From Branchiostoma floridae (Eukaryota > Chordata > Leptocardii > Amphioxiformes > Branchiostomatidae), in NCBI RefSeq assembly GCF_000003815.2, contig NC_049985.1, forward strand, positions 15,469,207-15,531,124: a stretch of DNA of 61,918 nucleotides, read 5' to 3'. The translations under genes were made by a program, and so were the position numbers. The notes under the pieces were generated by a model. The model searched no databases. It saw nothing but the letters and a program-made list of their open reading frames with translations, and was not told the DNA's origin. Positions 34,461 to 46,690 of this stretch are shown here, in pieces; position 1 is the stretch's first letter, and each line of letters starts with the position of its first letter.

Positions 34461-37400
34461 TTATTGTACATGTTCTTCCATATACAGAAGCATTTTTTCG
34501 CCCAATTGGACATGTTTGGAGCGGTCTGGTCCCTGGACGGAGTACGCGTCATGCCCACAGCACTTCTTGTGTCCGACAGACCAGTGTTGTTTCTGACAGT
34601 CACGGCTGCAGTAGCGGGTCAGCTTGCACCGGCCACACAGCTTCAGGGTTTTCCTGCAGAAGAATAAGATGTAACACTTGAAAATACTGATCAGGGACTG
34701 GGTCAAACGTCTTGTTTTTCGATTTGTTAGAACCTTGAGAAAATTCAGAAAAAAGTTTGTCGATTTCAGGCTACAGAGACTTGTAGGATTTACCCAGAGC
34801 AAGCTGCTGGGGAACAAACCTACAAAAAAAACTTCCTTACATCACAATCTGTCACCAAAATATCAAAATTATAGCATGTTCAGGTCAGAAGGTACAAAAA
34901 AAAACGAAGTTCTACTGCAGTACCAATGTCACAAACTAGGGGGGCAAAGATCTTCCCGGTTTCTATCCACTTACCAAATCTCGTAACAATCCACCCAGTT
35001 GTTCTAAGTTTACCACAAATACACATGTACTAGTATCCGAAAACACAAGCACAGACACACCCAAAACAATATCGCCATTTTTATGAAGATGCTAGCACTA
35101 ACAACATTTGCACATGCGATTATCATGATCAGTATCCATGCGCATTGAAGATTATCACCAACGGAAACATGAGCAGCCAAACCTACCTGTAGCCTGGTTT
35201 GCCACACTTGGGGTTGCAGCATCTCAACAGCTTGGACTTCCTCGCCTCTTGGATCAGCTTTACACTCTCTTCCACAGTGGTTCGGTCTTCTATCCCCAAC
35301 CTACATAGTGAAAGTTGTGGCTCATTTACTTTAGGAAACAAGATATAAGCATTTTCTATAGCACCTATGGTACAGAAAGTTTTACGCTTTCAGTTCTGCA
35401 CTGATGACATTAGACACGCACACACATACACGGAGAGAGACTATGAGAGGGGGTGGGGGCGAGAGACCATCTCATATACACACGCAAAGACAGAGAGGGA
35501 CAGACTTGGCTAGAGGACATAAAGAAATCAGCACAAAATAGAAAGCGAGCTAAAAACGCCTAAACACGTCGAACGTCTGCTTCGAGAGTAAGAAAGGTGT
35601 GAACTTGCCTCGGAGCCATATTTCCATCGGTCAGATCAGGCCTTGCTCCGAGCCCAATCAGTCGACGAACTGTGTCGGCATGTTTGTAGAGACACGCAGC
35701 CATGAGTGGAGTATTCTGGAAGCCGTCGCGTATGTCTACTGTTGCCCCGTGGTACACCAGCAAGTCCACTATCTCTGTATATGCAACACAAGAAATACAT
35801 ATCAAACGTTGCCTTACATGAAGTAATATGCAACGTAAACATTAATATAAATGATGTATATTTCATGTCCTTCCTGTGTGACGTGAAATTGTCAAATCGT
35901 TGTGAATTGTACGTATTCCACTCCGTCTAGCACTTGTCTAGCCTAGTCTGTAGACCTCAGCTTAGCTCAAATATATGTATATGAACATACCAGTAACTAT
36001 TTTGCAATTTAGTTTCTGGGCGGTCATGATCTACTAAGAGGTGTGAACGACATCTCGTCGTCAACATTTCACAACGAAAAGAATTTGCATCTTTTTCTGA
36101 TTTTCAGCTTTGATTGGCGGGTAACAGACAAGCATTTTTTATGAATTGATGTCATTGAATTAACCTACCATTGGACGCTGCTGCGTGGAGGGGTGCAAGT
36201 ACACCCATGGTTCTCTTCACCAAAGACGCCCCCTCGCGGAGGAGCAGTTTCACTACATCCACATACCCTCTGAGACAAGCGATGAACAATGGCGTGCATG
36301 GTGGTAATGTTGTGTCATCGCCTGGGCTCCAGTTCTCCAGCTGATCAAAGTCATGTTCTGCACCTGCGTTTGGATCCATGATTTAGTTAATATAGATAAC
36401 TTCAAGGATATGTACCTCGAGTTGTCTCCGAAGGAGAGTAAGAAAGTAAAACAAATATAATCAACGAGAGTGATACAAATTGCTAGTAGTATACGTATAG
36501 TTCAGAACTTCTATTAACCTATGAAAGGAGGTTATTCTCGGTCTGGGTCGGTTCCGCGACTTGGCCGCCCGTCCGTTATACAATTCTGCTTTATTCTCAG
36601 AGCAGAGGTTGAGTCGCGGGGATAGTGAAGGAGCGCGCCGGTACATTTTCCGACTACTACTACCGGTATCTCCTCGACTCAACCTCTGCTTGGAGAATAA
36701 GCACCTCTGCTTGAGGTCAGGGATTTAATGCTGGCCAATAAAAATCACGACCACTGCGACTCAACCTCTGCTTGGAGGGTACCCAATCCGTCTCATCCAC
36801 CAGTATTTTGAAGAGTTTTGAAGAGCCTAGGACTCTATATATTGTCCTTTCAAAGAGAATCGTCTACAAGGCGTGCACTCATCACCATAGCCTCTACCAG
36901 GCTTCGTGGATTGGTGGTCTAATTGTAGAAATTGGACAAATAGTCAATAGTACATTTGTGGGTAGGCTAATATTTTTACTGGCCGACTGACTCCTCTAGC
37001 GTACTATTGACTCTATTTGTCTACAATTAGACCACCGATCCACGAAGCCTGGTAGAGCTACGATTACCGTACGCCCGTAGGAAAGCCTCAGGTGGCTGGA
37101 AGTGAAAGGGCACACTACCCTAGCGTAAATGTGTGAATTAGACCCATGGGATAGTAGTCCCCGAGTTTTTGTGATGCCCGATTTGAAAAACAAAAGACAA
37201 AGTGACCCGCACCAGACTTTTCAATTCAGACCGAGATCGTATGTAAAATTACCTGAATAACGCGGGAAAGATCAAAAAGTGTTACCAGTGCACTGCACTT
37301 CGCACTTGTGTGAAAATCATTGTCTTTGATTTACATTTGAATAATCGTCTAAGCCCTCTTTTCAATTACCTGAGCGAAACCATTTACATGTACCGTGTTT

Positions 37401-38369
37401 TTGTAAATCCAGGTTGATTTCTGCCCTAGAATGAAAATGTTAACAGTACTCTCAAAGTAAAACGACAATGTTTAAAGATGTGAATAACCGTGTTACCGTC
37501 CCCTACAAATGCTACGGAAAAACTGGACACATACTGTGACTGTACACAGATGTTTGTCTTCATGACTTTTAAAAGTTCCGTTAGGCAGCGTGCTGGGGTG
37601 CAGGCAAATTATGATGTAATGTTATGTAATAGTAACCTCATTGCTCCAACCTCCTTCGTAAACTTCTACCAGTGCTGGCTTTTATTAAACTTTATTATTA
37701 TTTTTTTGCGGGAGCGCTGATTCGCGATTTTCTACATGCATTGGGCTAAGATTTTACATTGTCGGGAGAGGGGGATTTGCGCTGGCCAACGCGAACTAGA
37801 ACCGCCCTCACCCCGAAATGATTTATATATCATAGAAGCCAGCACAGCTAGAAGTCTACAGAGTCCATCTGTGCTCCCGGTCTATGAAGTCGGTGCGGAT
37901 GTTGCCCATAAACTGACGCCGTTCTCAGTGCAAATTATTTTGGAGAAGGTGTCGCCAAGTGAGACACCGACCAAAGATTTCACTAAAGGCTGTGTAGAAT
38001 ATCCATGTGGGTATGTTGATTTTGGAGATGGCTTCGTAATCAATTTATTTACCTTAGATTACGGATACACACGATTACAGCAAATTGAGAACGACAATCA
38101 GCCTCTACCAGGCTCCTGATCCGCGGATCGGTGGTCTAATTGTAGAAATTGAGCAAATAGAGTCTCAACCTCCTTGCTCCGCTAGAGGAGTCAGCCGGCC
38201 AGAAGTTTCCTCACCGACAAAAAAGCCTACACACTAGCCAAGGAGGTTACTAACACAGTAGTCAGTAGTGTACTTGCTTCGACTTACCATCTTCCAATGC
38301 AGCTTTAATGTCTTCAGGCCATCCATTGTCAGCCGCAAACAACAGAAATTCACTCGCATTTCCCGCCAT
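34461..38369 (-). CDS. AM5: ankyrin-repeat/MYND zinc-finger protein, 5 exons, 249 aa
   Basis: Minus-strand exons are 38288-38369, 36169-36363, 35609-35774, 35187-35300 and 34461-34653, giving 750 nt in one frame. Exon 1 reads MAGNASEFLLFAADNGWPED. Exon 2 reads GAEHDFDQLENWSPGDDTTL and then YVDVVKLLLREGASLVKR. Exon 3 carries EIVDLLVYHGATVDIRDGFQ. The MYND finger (about residues 174-221) uses RCCNPKCGKPGYR and RYCSRDCQKQHWSVGHKKCC. Intron 3 has a GC donor (CGAG|GCAAGT). The usual exon 3 acceptor is deleted; the only acceptor I find is ATACAG|AG nine bases inside the ancestral exon, which drops three codons but keeps frame. If that site is not used, this copy is a pseudogene. Most other features look intact. 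Confidence 0.78.
36890..37058. mobile_element. MITE family 3 (TA-flanked foldback, terminus GCCTCTACCAGGCTTCGTGG)
   Basis: The termini GCCTCTACCAGGCTTCGTGG and CCACGAAGCCTGGTAGAGC are near-perfect inverted repeats with TA on both sides. Arms continue through GGTCTAATTGTAGAAATTGG. Related pieces are at 14883, 15110, 23790, 26250, 29010, 38100, 49020 and 54340. It lies in AM5 intron 1. Confidence 0.8.
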
Positions 38370-38467
38370 TCTATAAGGCTGACTGCCGCGGTCGGACACC
38401 TTCTCACGTGTGTGTTCTGGCGATTTGTGAGTCTGACGCATGGACGCATGGGGAGAAGTTGGTTTGT

Positions 38468-38493
38468 CACGTGACCTATTGTTTTGCCACGTG
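38468..38493 (-). promoter_or_regulatory. AM5 promoter double E-box
   Basis: TCACGTGACCTATTGTTTTG followed by CCACGTGAC: two CACGTG sites at 38468-38473 and 38488-38493, exactly 20 bp apart and about 100 bp upstream of the ATG. This is the least decayed example of the module. Confidence 0.7.
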
Positions 38494-38663
38494 ACTATTT
38501 TCACTTGAACAGAATGAGAAAAATCACAAGCCTGTCTTTTTTTAACCTCCTTGGTTTAGCCCTTCAAAGGGAATACCGAAAACATGGTTATCTATTAATG
38601 CATTTTTCGGGTTACTTGTGTTTTACGTAAGAAGTACAAATTGTTTGATTTTAGTGATAGATG

Positions 38664-38679
38664 TACAAATATGCGAAGA
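38664..38679 (-). promoter_or_regulatory. Upstream CAAATATGCGAAGA block, AM5
   Basis: TACAAATATGCGAAGA about 295-310 bp upstream of the AM5 ATG, followed by CATCGCTATCAT, which also follows the motif at AM6 and AM7 (CATTGCTATCAT). Confidence 0.55.
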
Positions 38680-39171
38680 CATCGCTATCATTCATGCGTC
38701 GGCGTGTGTGCTTCTTGCGTTTGGCTGCTATCTTCGTCTTAAAGCAGAGGTTGGGCGGGGATTGCTACCTTCTTGTTGCTTGCTCCGGGTAGGACAAATG
38801 AAATGTAAGAGAGCAGTAGCTTATAATTGCTCTAAAGAAATCCGTTACTTCGAACACAAACAATTCGTGAACAATAGCATCCCCTGTTTAGTCAGGTTGT
38901 GATGACGTTAGGCCACGGCAAGTACATTTTATAGATGACATCGACGCGCTCATAAATTTTCGCCTGATTTCAGAAAATTCCTGTTACACCGTTTGTGGTG
39001 TCTATTTATAAAATTTACCTTTTTTTTCGATTTATCTCGTTATTTTTGCAGTCTGCAAAGAATGCCATTCATCAAATGTACTTGTCGTGGCCTCTCTCTC
39101 TCTCTCTCTTTCTCACACGCGCTCACATACATTCCAATTCTGATAGATTTCCGAACATTGTGTGAAATGTC

Positions 39172-39177
39172 TTTATT
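39172..39177 (-). terminator. Likely AM6 poly(A) signal
   Basis: AATAAA on the minus strand in the context GCCAAATAAAGACATTTCACA, about 740 bases past the AM6 stop, within the conserved 3' end block. Confidence 0.6.
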
Positions 39178-39584
39178 TGGCTGCTTAAAAAACTGACAAT
39201 TTCATGGAAAGAAGACATGGTGCTGAGAGATGAACAAAAAAAGTGTACCATAAACCACGGAGTATCTGCGGTACAGGTAAATTCAGGTAAATAATACGGC
39301 AATTAATGGCAAAAACAAATAACATAGCATCGGTGATGATTTATTTATAGGTCTGACCACTTGACTGTTCAGCGTAACCAGCGATTGTACAACTGAAGGA
39401 CTAGCAAGACTACAAGAGTATCAAAGTGCGTTTTACACATCAGGTAGACACCTTGAAATATATCAGAGGTTAATTGAATACAATATAAATGTTTTGAAAC
39501 ACTAGGCTGACCAATAATAGTAACTTGCAGGCAAACACAAATAAGTGCCCTGCTGTCCTTTCCTTGGGAAACCTTTATCAAAAA

Positions 39585-39650
39585 TCAAATCCTGTAAAAT
39601 CAAATCCTGTAAAATCTAATCCTGTAAAATCTAATCCTGTACTACACCTG
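39585..39650. repeat. 17-bp tandem repeat, 4 copies
   Basis: TCAAATCCTGTAAAA repeats four times with A/T changes, in the AM6 3' region. The equivalent AM7 3' region (about 50273-50300) has only two copies, so the tract expanded here. Confidence 0.8.
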
Positions 39651-39917
39651 ACGAGCGTCATTTTTTCTACATTGGTGAGAAAGTACGTAGATGATACTAC
39701 CACTACAATAAGCCTGTTAAGTATCTGTTATATCTTCTTAATACTTCATGTGGTGTGCATGTGTAGGTCAGTATGTGTAGTATACATTCAACGTGTTTAC
39801 GTTTTGTACAAGATAACTTAAACAAGGTCATCTAAAGCTGTATGATCTTTATCTTCAAAGACACCTTCATATCATTATAAGGTTTGATAACATGTAGCTT
39901 GCTACTGAACGTGCGTA

Positions 39918-42900
39918 CTACTTTGTAGCGGTATAGTGTGCTTTCCTATAGGAAATCTGTCCTGGTTTGAATATGATGAGTCCTGATTGCTGTTCTGCTA
40001 TGTACATAGACGTTTTTTGCCTTTTTTGGAAGGTGTCTAGTCCCGTGCCAGTGTACGCGTCATGCCCACAGCACTTCTTGTGTCCGACAGACCAGTGTTG
40101 TTTCTGACAGTCACGGCTGCAGTAGCGGGTCAGCTTGCACCGGCCACACAGCTTCAGGGTTCCGGTTGACCTGTAGAAGATGTAAGAGGTACAACCGCTG
40201 TTCAGGGACTAATCTGGGAATTCACGGAAATACTTTCGATTTCAGTTTGTAGCCTACAAAGAAATTCAGATGAAAACATAAAGTTATTTTCATCTAAAAC
40301 GTTTGCACAGAGGATGAGAAAAGGATGGTGCGAAAAAATATGTCACCAACCAAGGATGTTATAACTTATATAACGTCATTACACCGGCGGAACCATCAGC
40401 AGCAAAACTTACCTGTAGCCTGGTTTGCCACACTTAGGATTGCAGCATCTTAACAGATTGGTCTTCTTTGCCTCTCGTATCAGCTTAAGACTCTCTTCCG
40501 CAGAGTCACAGTCTTCGGCTTGCCCAATCTGCAACCTATTTAAAAGAAGTGTGACTCATTTAGGAAACAAGATATAGAATTTTATTGTGCGACAATTGTA
40601 ACAGGCACAATGTATGGCAATCTAAATATACATGGGAGTTGAACTATATACTATTGCAAATATCCAACAACTAATCTAATGTAACAGTATAAACAATCTA
40701 GTTTATATGCGATATATGCGATCACTACTCATGGTCCTGAAAGTTTCGACCTTTCAATTCTGTAAATTGACACCAGGCACTCCAACCATAAATGACATAT
40801 GTGTTTCTCATTAGTTATGCAAATAAGGCTCTAGTTTGCATAATGTACATGTACGGTGTCTGTCCACATATCTGTCAACATACGTAATATCGTGGAAATC
40901 CGTCCTTCGTTTGTTCCATTATTGCATGAATAGAATTGAAGTTTCATGAAAACTTTTAACAAGATCCCTTGCGCAGTTCCAAAGCAGGGTGCCCAAACCT
41001 GCGCCATTTTCCCTAATATCGCCAGCTACTAACAAAATGGAGGCCATGCCATACCCAGGTACAAAATAGGAAGTTCTGCTGCAAGGAAAACTTTAACACC
41101 GACACAGGCAAACGCGCCTGAAGTATAAATATCTTCATTTTTCCTGGAGGCAACAATCGTTCATTCTATATTCTGAAGGAAATGCGTGACAGTAAAACTT
41201 ACTTCCGACCTAAATGACCGTCGGTGAAATCAGGCCTTGCTCCAAGTTCAATCAGTCGCCGAACTGTGTCGACATTGTTGTAGCTACAGGCAGCCATCAG
41301 TGGAGTGTCCTGGAAGCCGTCCCGTATGTCTAATGTTGCGCCATTCTGCACCAGCAAGTCCACTATCTCTGTCCTCCCTACGATTGGGTAGAATTTGCGA
41401 CAAAAGAAACACTTGTCAAGCAAACCTGCTAAGGGCTAGAGTTCAGCAAAAAAATACAGCCGATGCTCGGGCGATGTGAGCTCTGTCCGATCTACAAATA
41501 CGACCGGCGTTCGCATGAATTGTAAAGCAAATGTATTTTTGATGCCATATGCTATACGAGAAAATTGCTTATTGCAGCCAATCATTTGTCTGGAATTAAC
41601 TTACCATTCTGCGCTGCTGCATGAAGGGGAGCGAATTCACCCATGGTTCTCCTCACCAAAGACGCCCCCTTGCGGAGCAGCAGCTTAACTAGGTCCACAC
41701 GCCCAGTTCCACAGGCAAAGTACAATGCCGTGCATGGTGGTAAGGATGTGCCGAAAAAATCCTTGACTGCCCTACTGCCTGGGCTCCAGTTCTCCAGCGG
41801 ATCAAAGTCAATGTCTGCACCTGTGTTTGGTGATCCATGACTTAGCGTCAAACAAATCATCGATGCTATTCTCGAAGCAGAGGTTAGGCTCCAAGCTATT
41901 ATAATATAGTATTAAAGCGACAAATGGCCGGCGGACATGAAGAAACTTATCAAAATAGATAGCATTACAAAAGCGCCTAAAAACACGTCAAAAAACAACC
42001 GGAGGCGAACTTCTGTTTTGAGAGTAAACAAATACTTGTAGACGAAAAGCAGCACATTGCAAAAGTTTTCCGAGCACAAATAAATCCTAGTAATTCTGAA
42101 CTTCTATCAATCGAAGGAGGTTTACGTGTTTCTCCAAGCAGGGGTTTAGGTTTATAGGGGCCGCGGCTTTTTTTTTTTTCGAAAGAAATTCCCGCGACCT
42201 GGCCTCCCGTACCTCTGCTTTAAGAATGTAGGGGTTTAGATCAACCCAAGGAGGTCTTGATCAACCCAAACTGTTTGGTGGTCTTTGATACATCAGTGCG
42301 AAGAGTTTCCGAGAGCAAATTATGATTTAAAGGCTCAATGTGATGTATGTTTGTACTTCATATACGGGCTTGATTTTGCAATAGCGCCGTTTACTGTAAT
42401 AAGCATTAAGTGGCCTAAAGAGGAGTAAAATTAGCCGCGTGGCCAATTTTACTCCTCTGCCGGCTAACTGACTCCTTTCCGGTCCCCAGCTTATGTTACT
42501 GTCTTATGCCACGGTGGAATCTGCTTGGAGATTAAAAGTGGCCCACAACAGTTAGTCTTTCCAAGCTCTTCTGTAAATTGCCTGTAAAGATCAAACGTTT
42601 TCGCCAGTACACTGTACTCGATCTGTACTTCACACGTCTGTGCTAATCATTGACATTTGAATAATCTTCTTTTCAAACCAAAGTTTGAGCTGAGCGAAAT
42701 CATTACTGCATATTTTGTACAAGTGCTTGATTTCTGCTGTAGAATGAGTTTAAACCTTGACTTCTGAAGTGAAACAACACTTGTTGTTGAGTAACCGCCC
42801 CCTTCAAAATTATGCTAAGAGAAAATTGGACACAGATGTTAATCGTTTGACACTTCCGGTGGGCGACGAAATTTTGTCCAAGGATGTAACGTTTACAGCA

Positions 42901-43018
42901 AGGAGGTTTAATATTCTAACTAATCTGACTTACCAGCTTCCAATGCCCTTTGAACGCCTTTAATACAGCCGTTCGCAGTCGCACCCAACAGAAATTCATT
43001 CGCACCAGATTCCGCCAT
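39918..43018 (-). CDS. AM6: ankyrin-repeat/MYND zinc-finger protein, 5 exons, 283 aa
   Basis: Minus-strand exons are 42934-43018, 41605-41820, 41203-41377, 40413-40535 and 39918-40170, giving 852 nt in one frame. Exon 1 reads MAESGANEFLLGATANGCIK. Exon 2 has an insertion of about seven residues in the ankyrin loop (WSPGSRAVKDFFGTSLPPCT), then RVDLVKLLLRKGASLVRR. Exon 3 carries TEIVDLLVQNGATLDIRDGF. The MYND finger (about residues 188-238) begins RCCNPKCGKPGYR; exon 5 starts STGTLKLCGRC, three codons longer than its paralogs at the intron boundary. The tail is about 46 residues. Intron 3 has a normal GT donor (GGAA|GTAAGT). A 5.4-kb mobile element has inserted 150 bp upstream of the ATG. Confidence 0.87.
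41868..42025. mobile_element. MITE family 1 copy
   Basis: TTCTCGAAGCAGAGGTTAGGC on the left and CGAACTTCTGTTTTGAGAG on the right, with TA on both sides, in AM6 intron 1. The ends are more diverged than in the other copies. Confidence 0.6.
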
Positions 43019-43138
43019 TCCGTAAGAACTGCCGCTGCCGTGCACTTTTTCACGTGACGTGTGTGTTCTGGCAATGTGCGAGTCTGAACTGAAGACGCAT
43101 GAGCTCATGGGAGGAGTCACGGAAGGAAGTTGTTTAGT

Positions 43139-43164
43139 CACGTGACCTATTGTTTTGACATGTG
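43139..43164 (-). promoter_or_regulatory. AM6 promoter E-box pair, second box split by insertion
   Basis: TCACGTGACCTATTGTTTTG followed by ACATGTGATC: CACGTG at 43139-43144 and a degenerate CATGTG 20 bp away at 43159-43164. The second box lies inside the 9-bp target duplication of the adjacent mobile element, so it now exists twice (also at 48608-48613). Confidence 0.65.
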
Positions 43165-43167
43165 ATC
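43159..43167. repeat. Target site duplication, left
   Basis: CATGTGATC, repeated exactly at 48608-48616 on the far side of the mobile element. Confidence 0.85.
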
Positions 43168-43226
43168 AGCACGTCACCTGAACGTACTGCGCCTGCGCGA
43201 ACCCTGGGACGCCAGCTGGCTGCGCT

Positions 43227-44494
43227 ATGGCGGCTAGAATCGTGTCTGGCGCATGTTTTAACATTATTTTTGCGTTACAAATTGGAAAATCAAAGATAAC
43301 TTTGCGTCTAAACGAGGTGGGAGAAGCGGGAGACTTCACTTGTTGCAAAGGTAGGTTCGTGAATGCGATCGATAGGTCATTTTCGGCAAGGCAACACGTA
43401 ATAGGGGGAGGGCGCATACCTGATTTTTTAGGATCGATGGTGGAACTGGGGAGAGGAAAATCCTCGTGACAAGAGCTGAGATTGTTTGATTTGTCCATGT
43501 TGGCTTTCTTCAAATGAGTGGCTTTGTTTATGAGATGTTTTATTTTCATCCCTACCAACACCCATCCCTCCGATTAAAAATAATGTCACAAGGTAGCAAA
43601 AATTATGTGTTCAATATTCACTATTTCTTCTTCTTTGTCTTGTAGGTGGCCATGGTCATCATCATCTTATATCAGATGTGCTGGTACAGAAGATTGACTG
43701 TTGTAGTTTCAGGTAATGTTATTTGCTTATCACCTTACGTCGGACCACTCTCTTTGCATTTTTATCTTGTGTACACATAGCAATATGTATTCTTTACAAT
43801 TCAATTATAAACAATGTAACCAATCAAACACTATCCCCAGACTCATCAGTCTGGAAGTAGAACAGGTTGGTTCCAGCTTTAACAGCAGTGGATATCACAA
43901 GGCTGAGTGTACTAGTAGCTCAACCTTATGTACAAACATAAATAAAATAGCTTAGCCTCATTCAAAGATATCTGCCATTCCTGTTTGACTTGCAATCTCA
44001 GACTAAAGTGGTCTAATTAAAAACCAAGTATTGCAGAAATATTTTAGGCCTATTGCAAGATAGACTATCTTGCCTAAATATTTTTGCAATACTTGGTTTT
44101 CAATTAGGTGAGCTGATGTTAATACAGGAATGGAGTGGTAAAGCCAACAGAGAAGAAACATTTTACATGACGTTCAAAACAACACTGTCATACTTCTTGA
44201 AGCAGCTAAGATTGTCTACATTTTCAGGTGCCTTCGCCATGGTTTACAAACAGCTGCGATCCTTCAGCTTCCTGATCCAGGCAAGGTGACCATATGGGTG
44301 CCTGGTAAGTTGAAGCCATAGGCTATGTTGAAGAGCTGCCCGAGAAACAAAGGATAATTAAATGAAGTATGGAGTGAAAGTCAATGTGTCACTGTTTGAG
44401 ATTACAGGGTTTGAAATACTTTTTTCTTCATTCTGCAGGTAACATTGAAAATTACTTGCACCAGACAAATTTTACCTGCACAACTCAGAATTAG
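43227..44494 (+). CDS. Candidate spliced ORF inside the mobile element, 107 aa, not recognised
   Basis: Four plus-strand exons, 43227-43350, 43646-43712, 44228-44304 and 44439-44494, join in matching phases (1, 2, 1) with good consensus sites (CAAAG|GTAGGT; TTGTCTTGTAG|G; TTTCAG|GTAATG; TTTTCAG|G; CCTG|GTAAGT; TTCTGCAG|G), giving 324 nt with a final TAG. It starts MAARIVSGACFNIIFALQIG 24 bp inside the left terminal repeat and contains the His-rich GGHGHHHLISDV, with CLRHGLQTAAILQLPDPGK near the end. No domain is recognised. Alternative later exons are possible, for example around 45069-45210, which reads NCSQPDGTKVGPLACSMDWT. It could be a transposon accessory protein, a captured host fragment, or chance. 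Confidence 0.3.
44015..44105. repeat. Hairpin inside the mobile element
   Basis: AAAAACCAAGTATTGCAGAA with TTTTAGGC and GCAAGATA is mirrored by TATCTTGCCTAAATATTTTT and GCAATACTTGGTTTTCAATT around GAC. Confidence 0.75.
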
Positions 44495-46690
44495 TTAGTA
44501 TGGATCATACTAGAATTGTTCAGGAACCATTGCTATTTTTTCTTTTATACTTCATAAGTGGTAACATTCAATGCAGCTAATAACAATCCACATTCACCTA
44601 TATCATGACCTTTATGTGTAAAACCCAGTACATGGACCAGTGCAGGTTAGGTGCAGGTAGACACCAGAAATACCTGCACAGCTCCAATTTGACTTCCACT
44701 AACCTGCATATGCAGGTGTTATTTCGAGCCCTGGATTAGCTTTGGAACATGGACATGGACATAACTGTTTTAGCACATCAAAACACCTGCAAATGTCATT
44801 TTTGCTGACAACATAGAAGGTACAGAAGTCAACTTGAACATAGTATGTATAAAATGGAAAACACTGTCAATGTCATCTTTACATGAACTTGTATTTAAAT
44901 AAGCCATGTCACACAGAAGTAACATCTGTATCAGTCGTTCTACAAATTTTCTCCTGAACTGTGATGCATGAAATGGAAATGAAAGACAATTCATTTGTAG
45001 CAATCACTGAATCAGTTGCTTTCAAACATCTTCACTTCAGGAATTTTGTTAAACATCTGAAACTTTCAGGAACATTTGTGTGGTACTCACTCAGCTGACT
45101 GCTACATGTACAACTGTTCCCAGCCTGATGGTACCAAGGTGGGGCCTTTAGCCTGCAGTATGGACTGGACTACTGATCCTAAAGGATGGGTTGCTTCCTT
45201 CTGTGCAACGGTAAGTACTGCTCCATTTTGTCCATGCAGATGACTGTCAACACTGTCGGTGGCACAGTGGGGGCGGTTGCCAGCAAAAAAATAGGTAGAA
45301 TAGAAATGGCGTTTCAGAGGGTCCAGATTTCAAAATTTCGAAGGACCTCCCCTGCTGGGACTCGCGCCTTCAGCTCTGAACATGGTGGAAATATCTTGCC
45401 GGAGCGTCGCCCTAAAAACCTTTTCCACTAACAGAAATTTCTTTATTTAACTTTTAAGAGGTATGCTTACAAGAAAATTATACCCCTCAAATGCAGGAAA
45501 TAATGTTTAAAATGTCCTGATTTCAAAATTTCTCCAGACCTCCCTTGCAATGGCATGATAAGGTGTGTTTGATAGAAATGCCACTGAAGATAGCTTAGTC
45601 TGGCAGCAAAATTTGCCCCTCAAAATGCAGGAAATACTGTTCAGAGTACCACTCGATTTGGTGATATGCAAAATTTTCGCCCACACAACTGAAAAATGGT
45701 GCCACCGCCTCTAGTCAAACAAGATGAACTGCTGACTATGCAGTGGAGATCACAGACACCGTGTTCCCACTCTGGGTATACAGTAGGGCCTGCCCATTAA
45801 TTCTGCAGTTTACGTTATCTGGTCTTTAAATAGTTTTACCGGGCTCTTTAAAGTACCACACATGTTATTACACTGAAGTTGGCTCCTGCTCTCCAGACCC
45901 ATGAGACCTACAACATGGAAAGACCAAGTGAGGACTAGCAACATTAGCAACATCTCTGTTTGGTCAATGAGAGTATCAAACAAGGTGTATTTTCATTCCA
46001 TGATTGGTACGATGTCGATGATCATGTAATACTTTTGCCATTTTATATGTGTGAACACAGCTTCATCTTTGTTACAGGAAAGGACCTGCCTACCCTGGTA
46101 GGAGCTTCCAGCTGGCTCTATATAGAGCTCAGGTTTAGGACAAGGAGTTCCGGCAGTATCCCCCTGATCAGATGGGTTTGCAAACAAGCATGCACCTGGC
46201 CTATGGGACATCCTGCTGAAAAGCATCAGTAGACCTGACCAGCCTCAAGTACAACAACATGGTGAAACAACGGGAAAAAAGTCGTGACCATATTATACTA
46301 AACTGCCAAACAACAACTGCCTGTTTCAAGATTGGCTATATTGGCATTTTGACGTACCATTGTATCCTCATGAAAGAATAAGAAACGCCATAAGGAATTT
46401 TGATAGATGGGCATAAAAGAATTCTAAATCTGATTTTTTGGGCCATATGGATGAAATTAGCAGGTTTTATTGCCCCTAATGTAATCTTTTTCTATGAGAA
46501 AATACAGCATTTTGGTACATACCACTGCAATGAAGCTAGTTTTTCATTTGCATACTGATGGAAGTTAACTAGTTATAAAGTCACGTTTGCAGCTTTTATC
46601 AGAAAATGATTTTTTTTTAGTTAGATGAAAACAATCATTTTCTAATAACTACAGATCATTAGCATCTACCATAGATATAGATGGACAAGT

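Noticed and set aside
37736-38119. 127-codon open frame in AM5 intron 1
   Set aside because: No recognisable protein sequence, no supporting splice sites, and its end runs into a family 3 MITE arm (CCTCTACCAGGCTCC).
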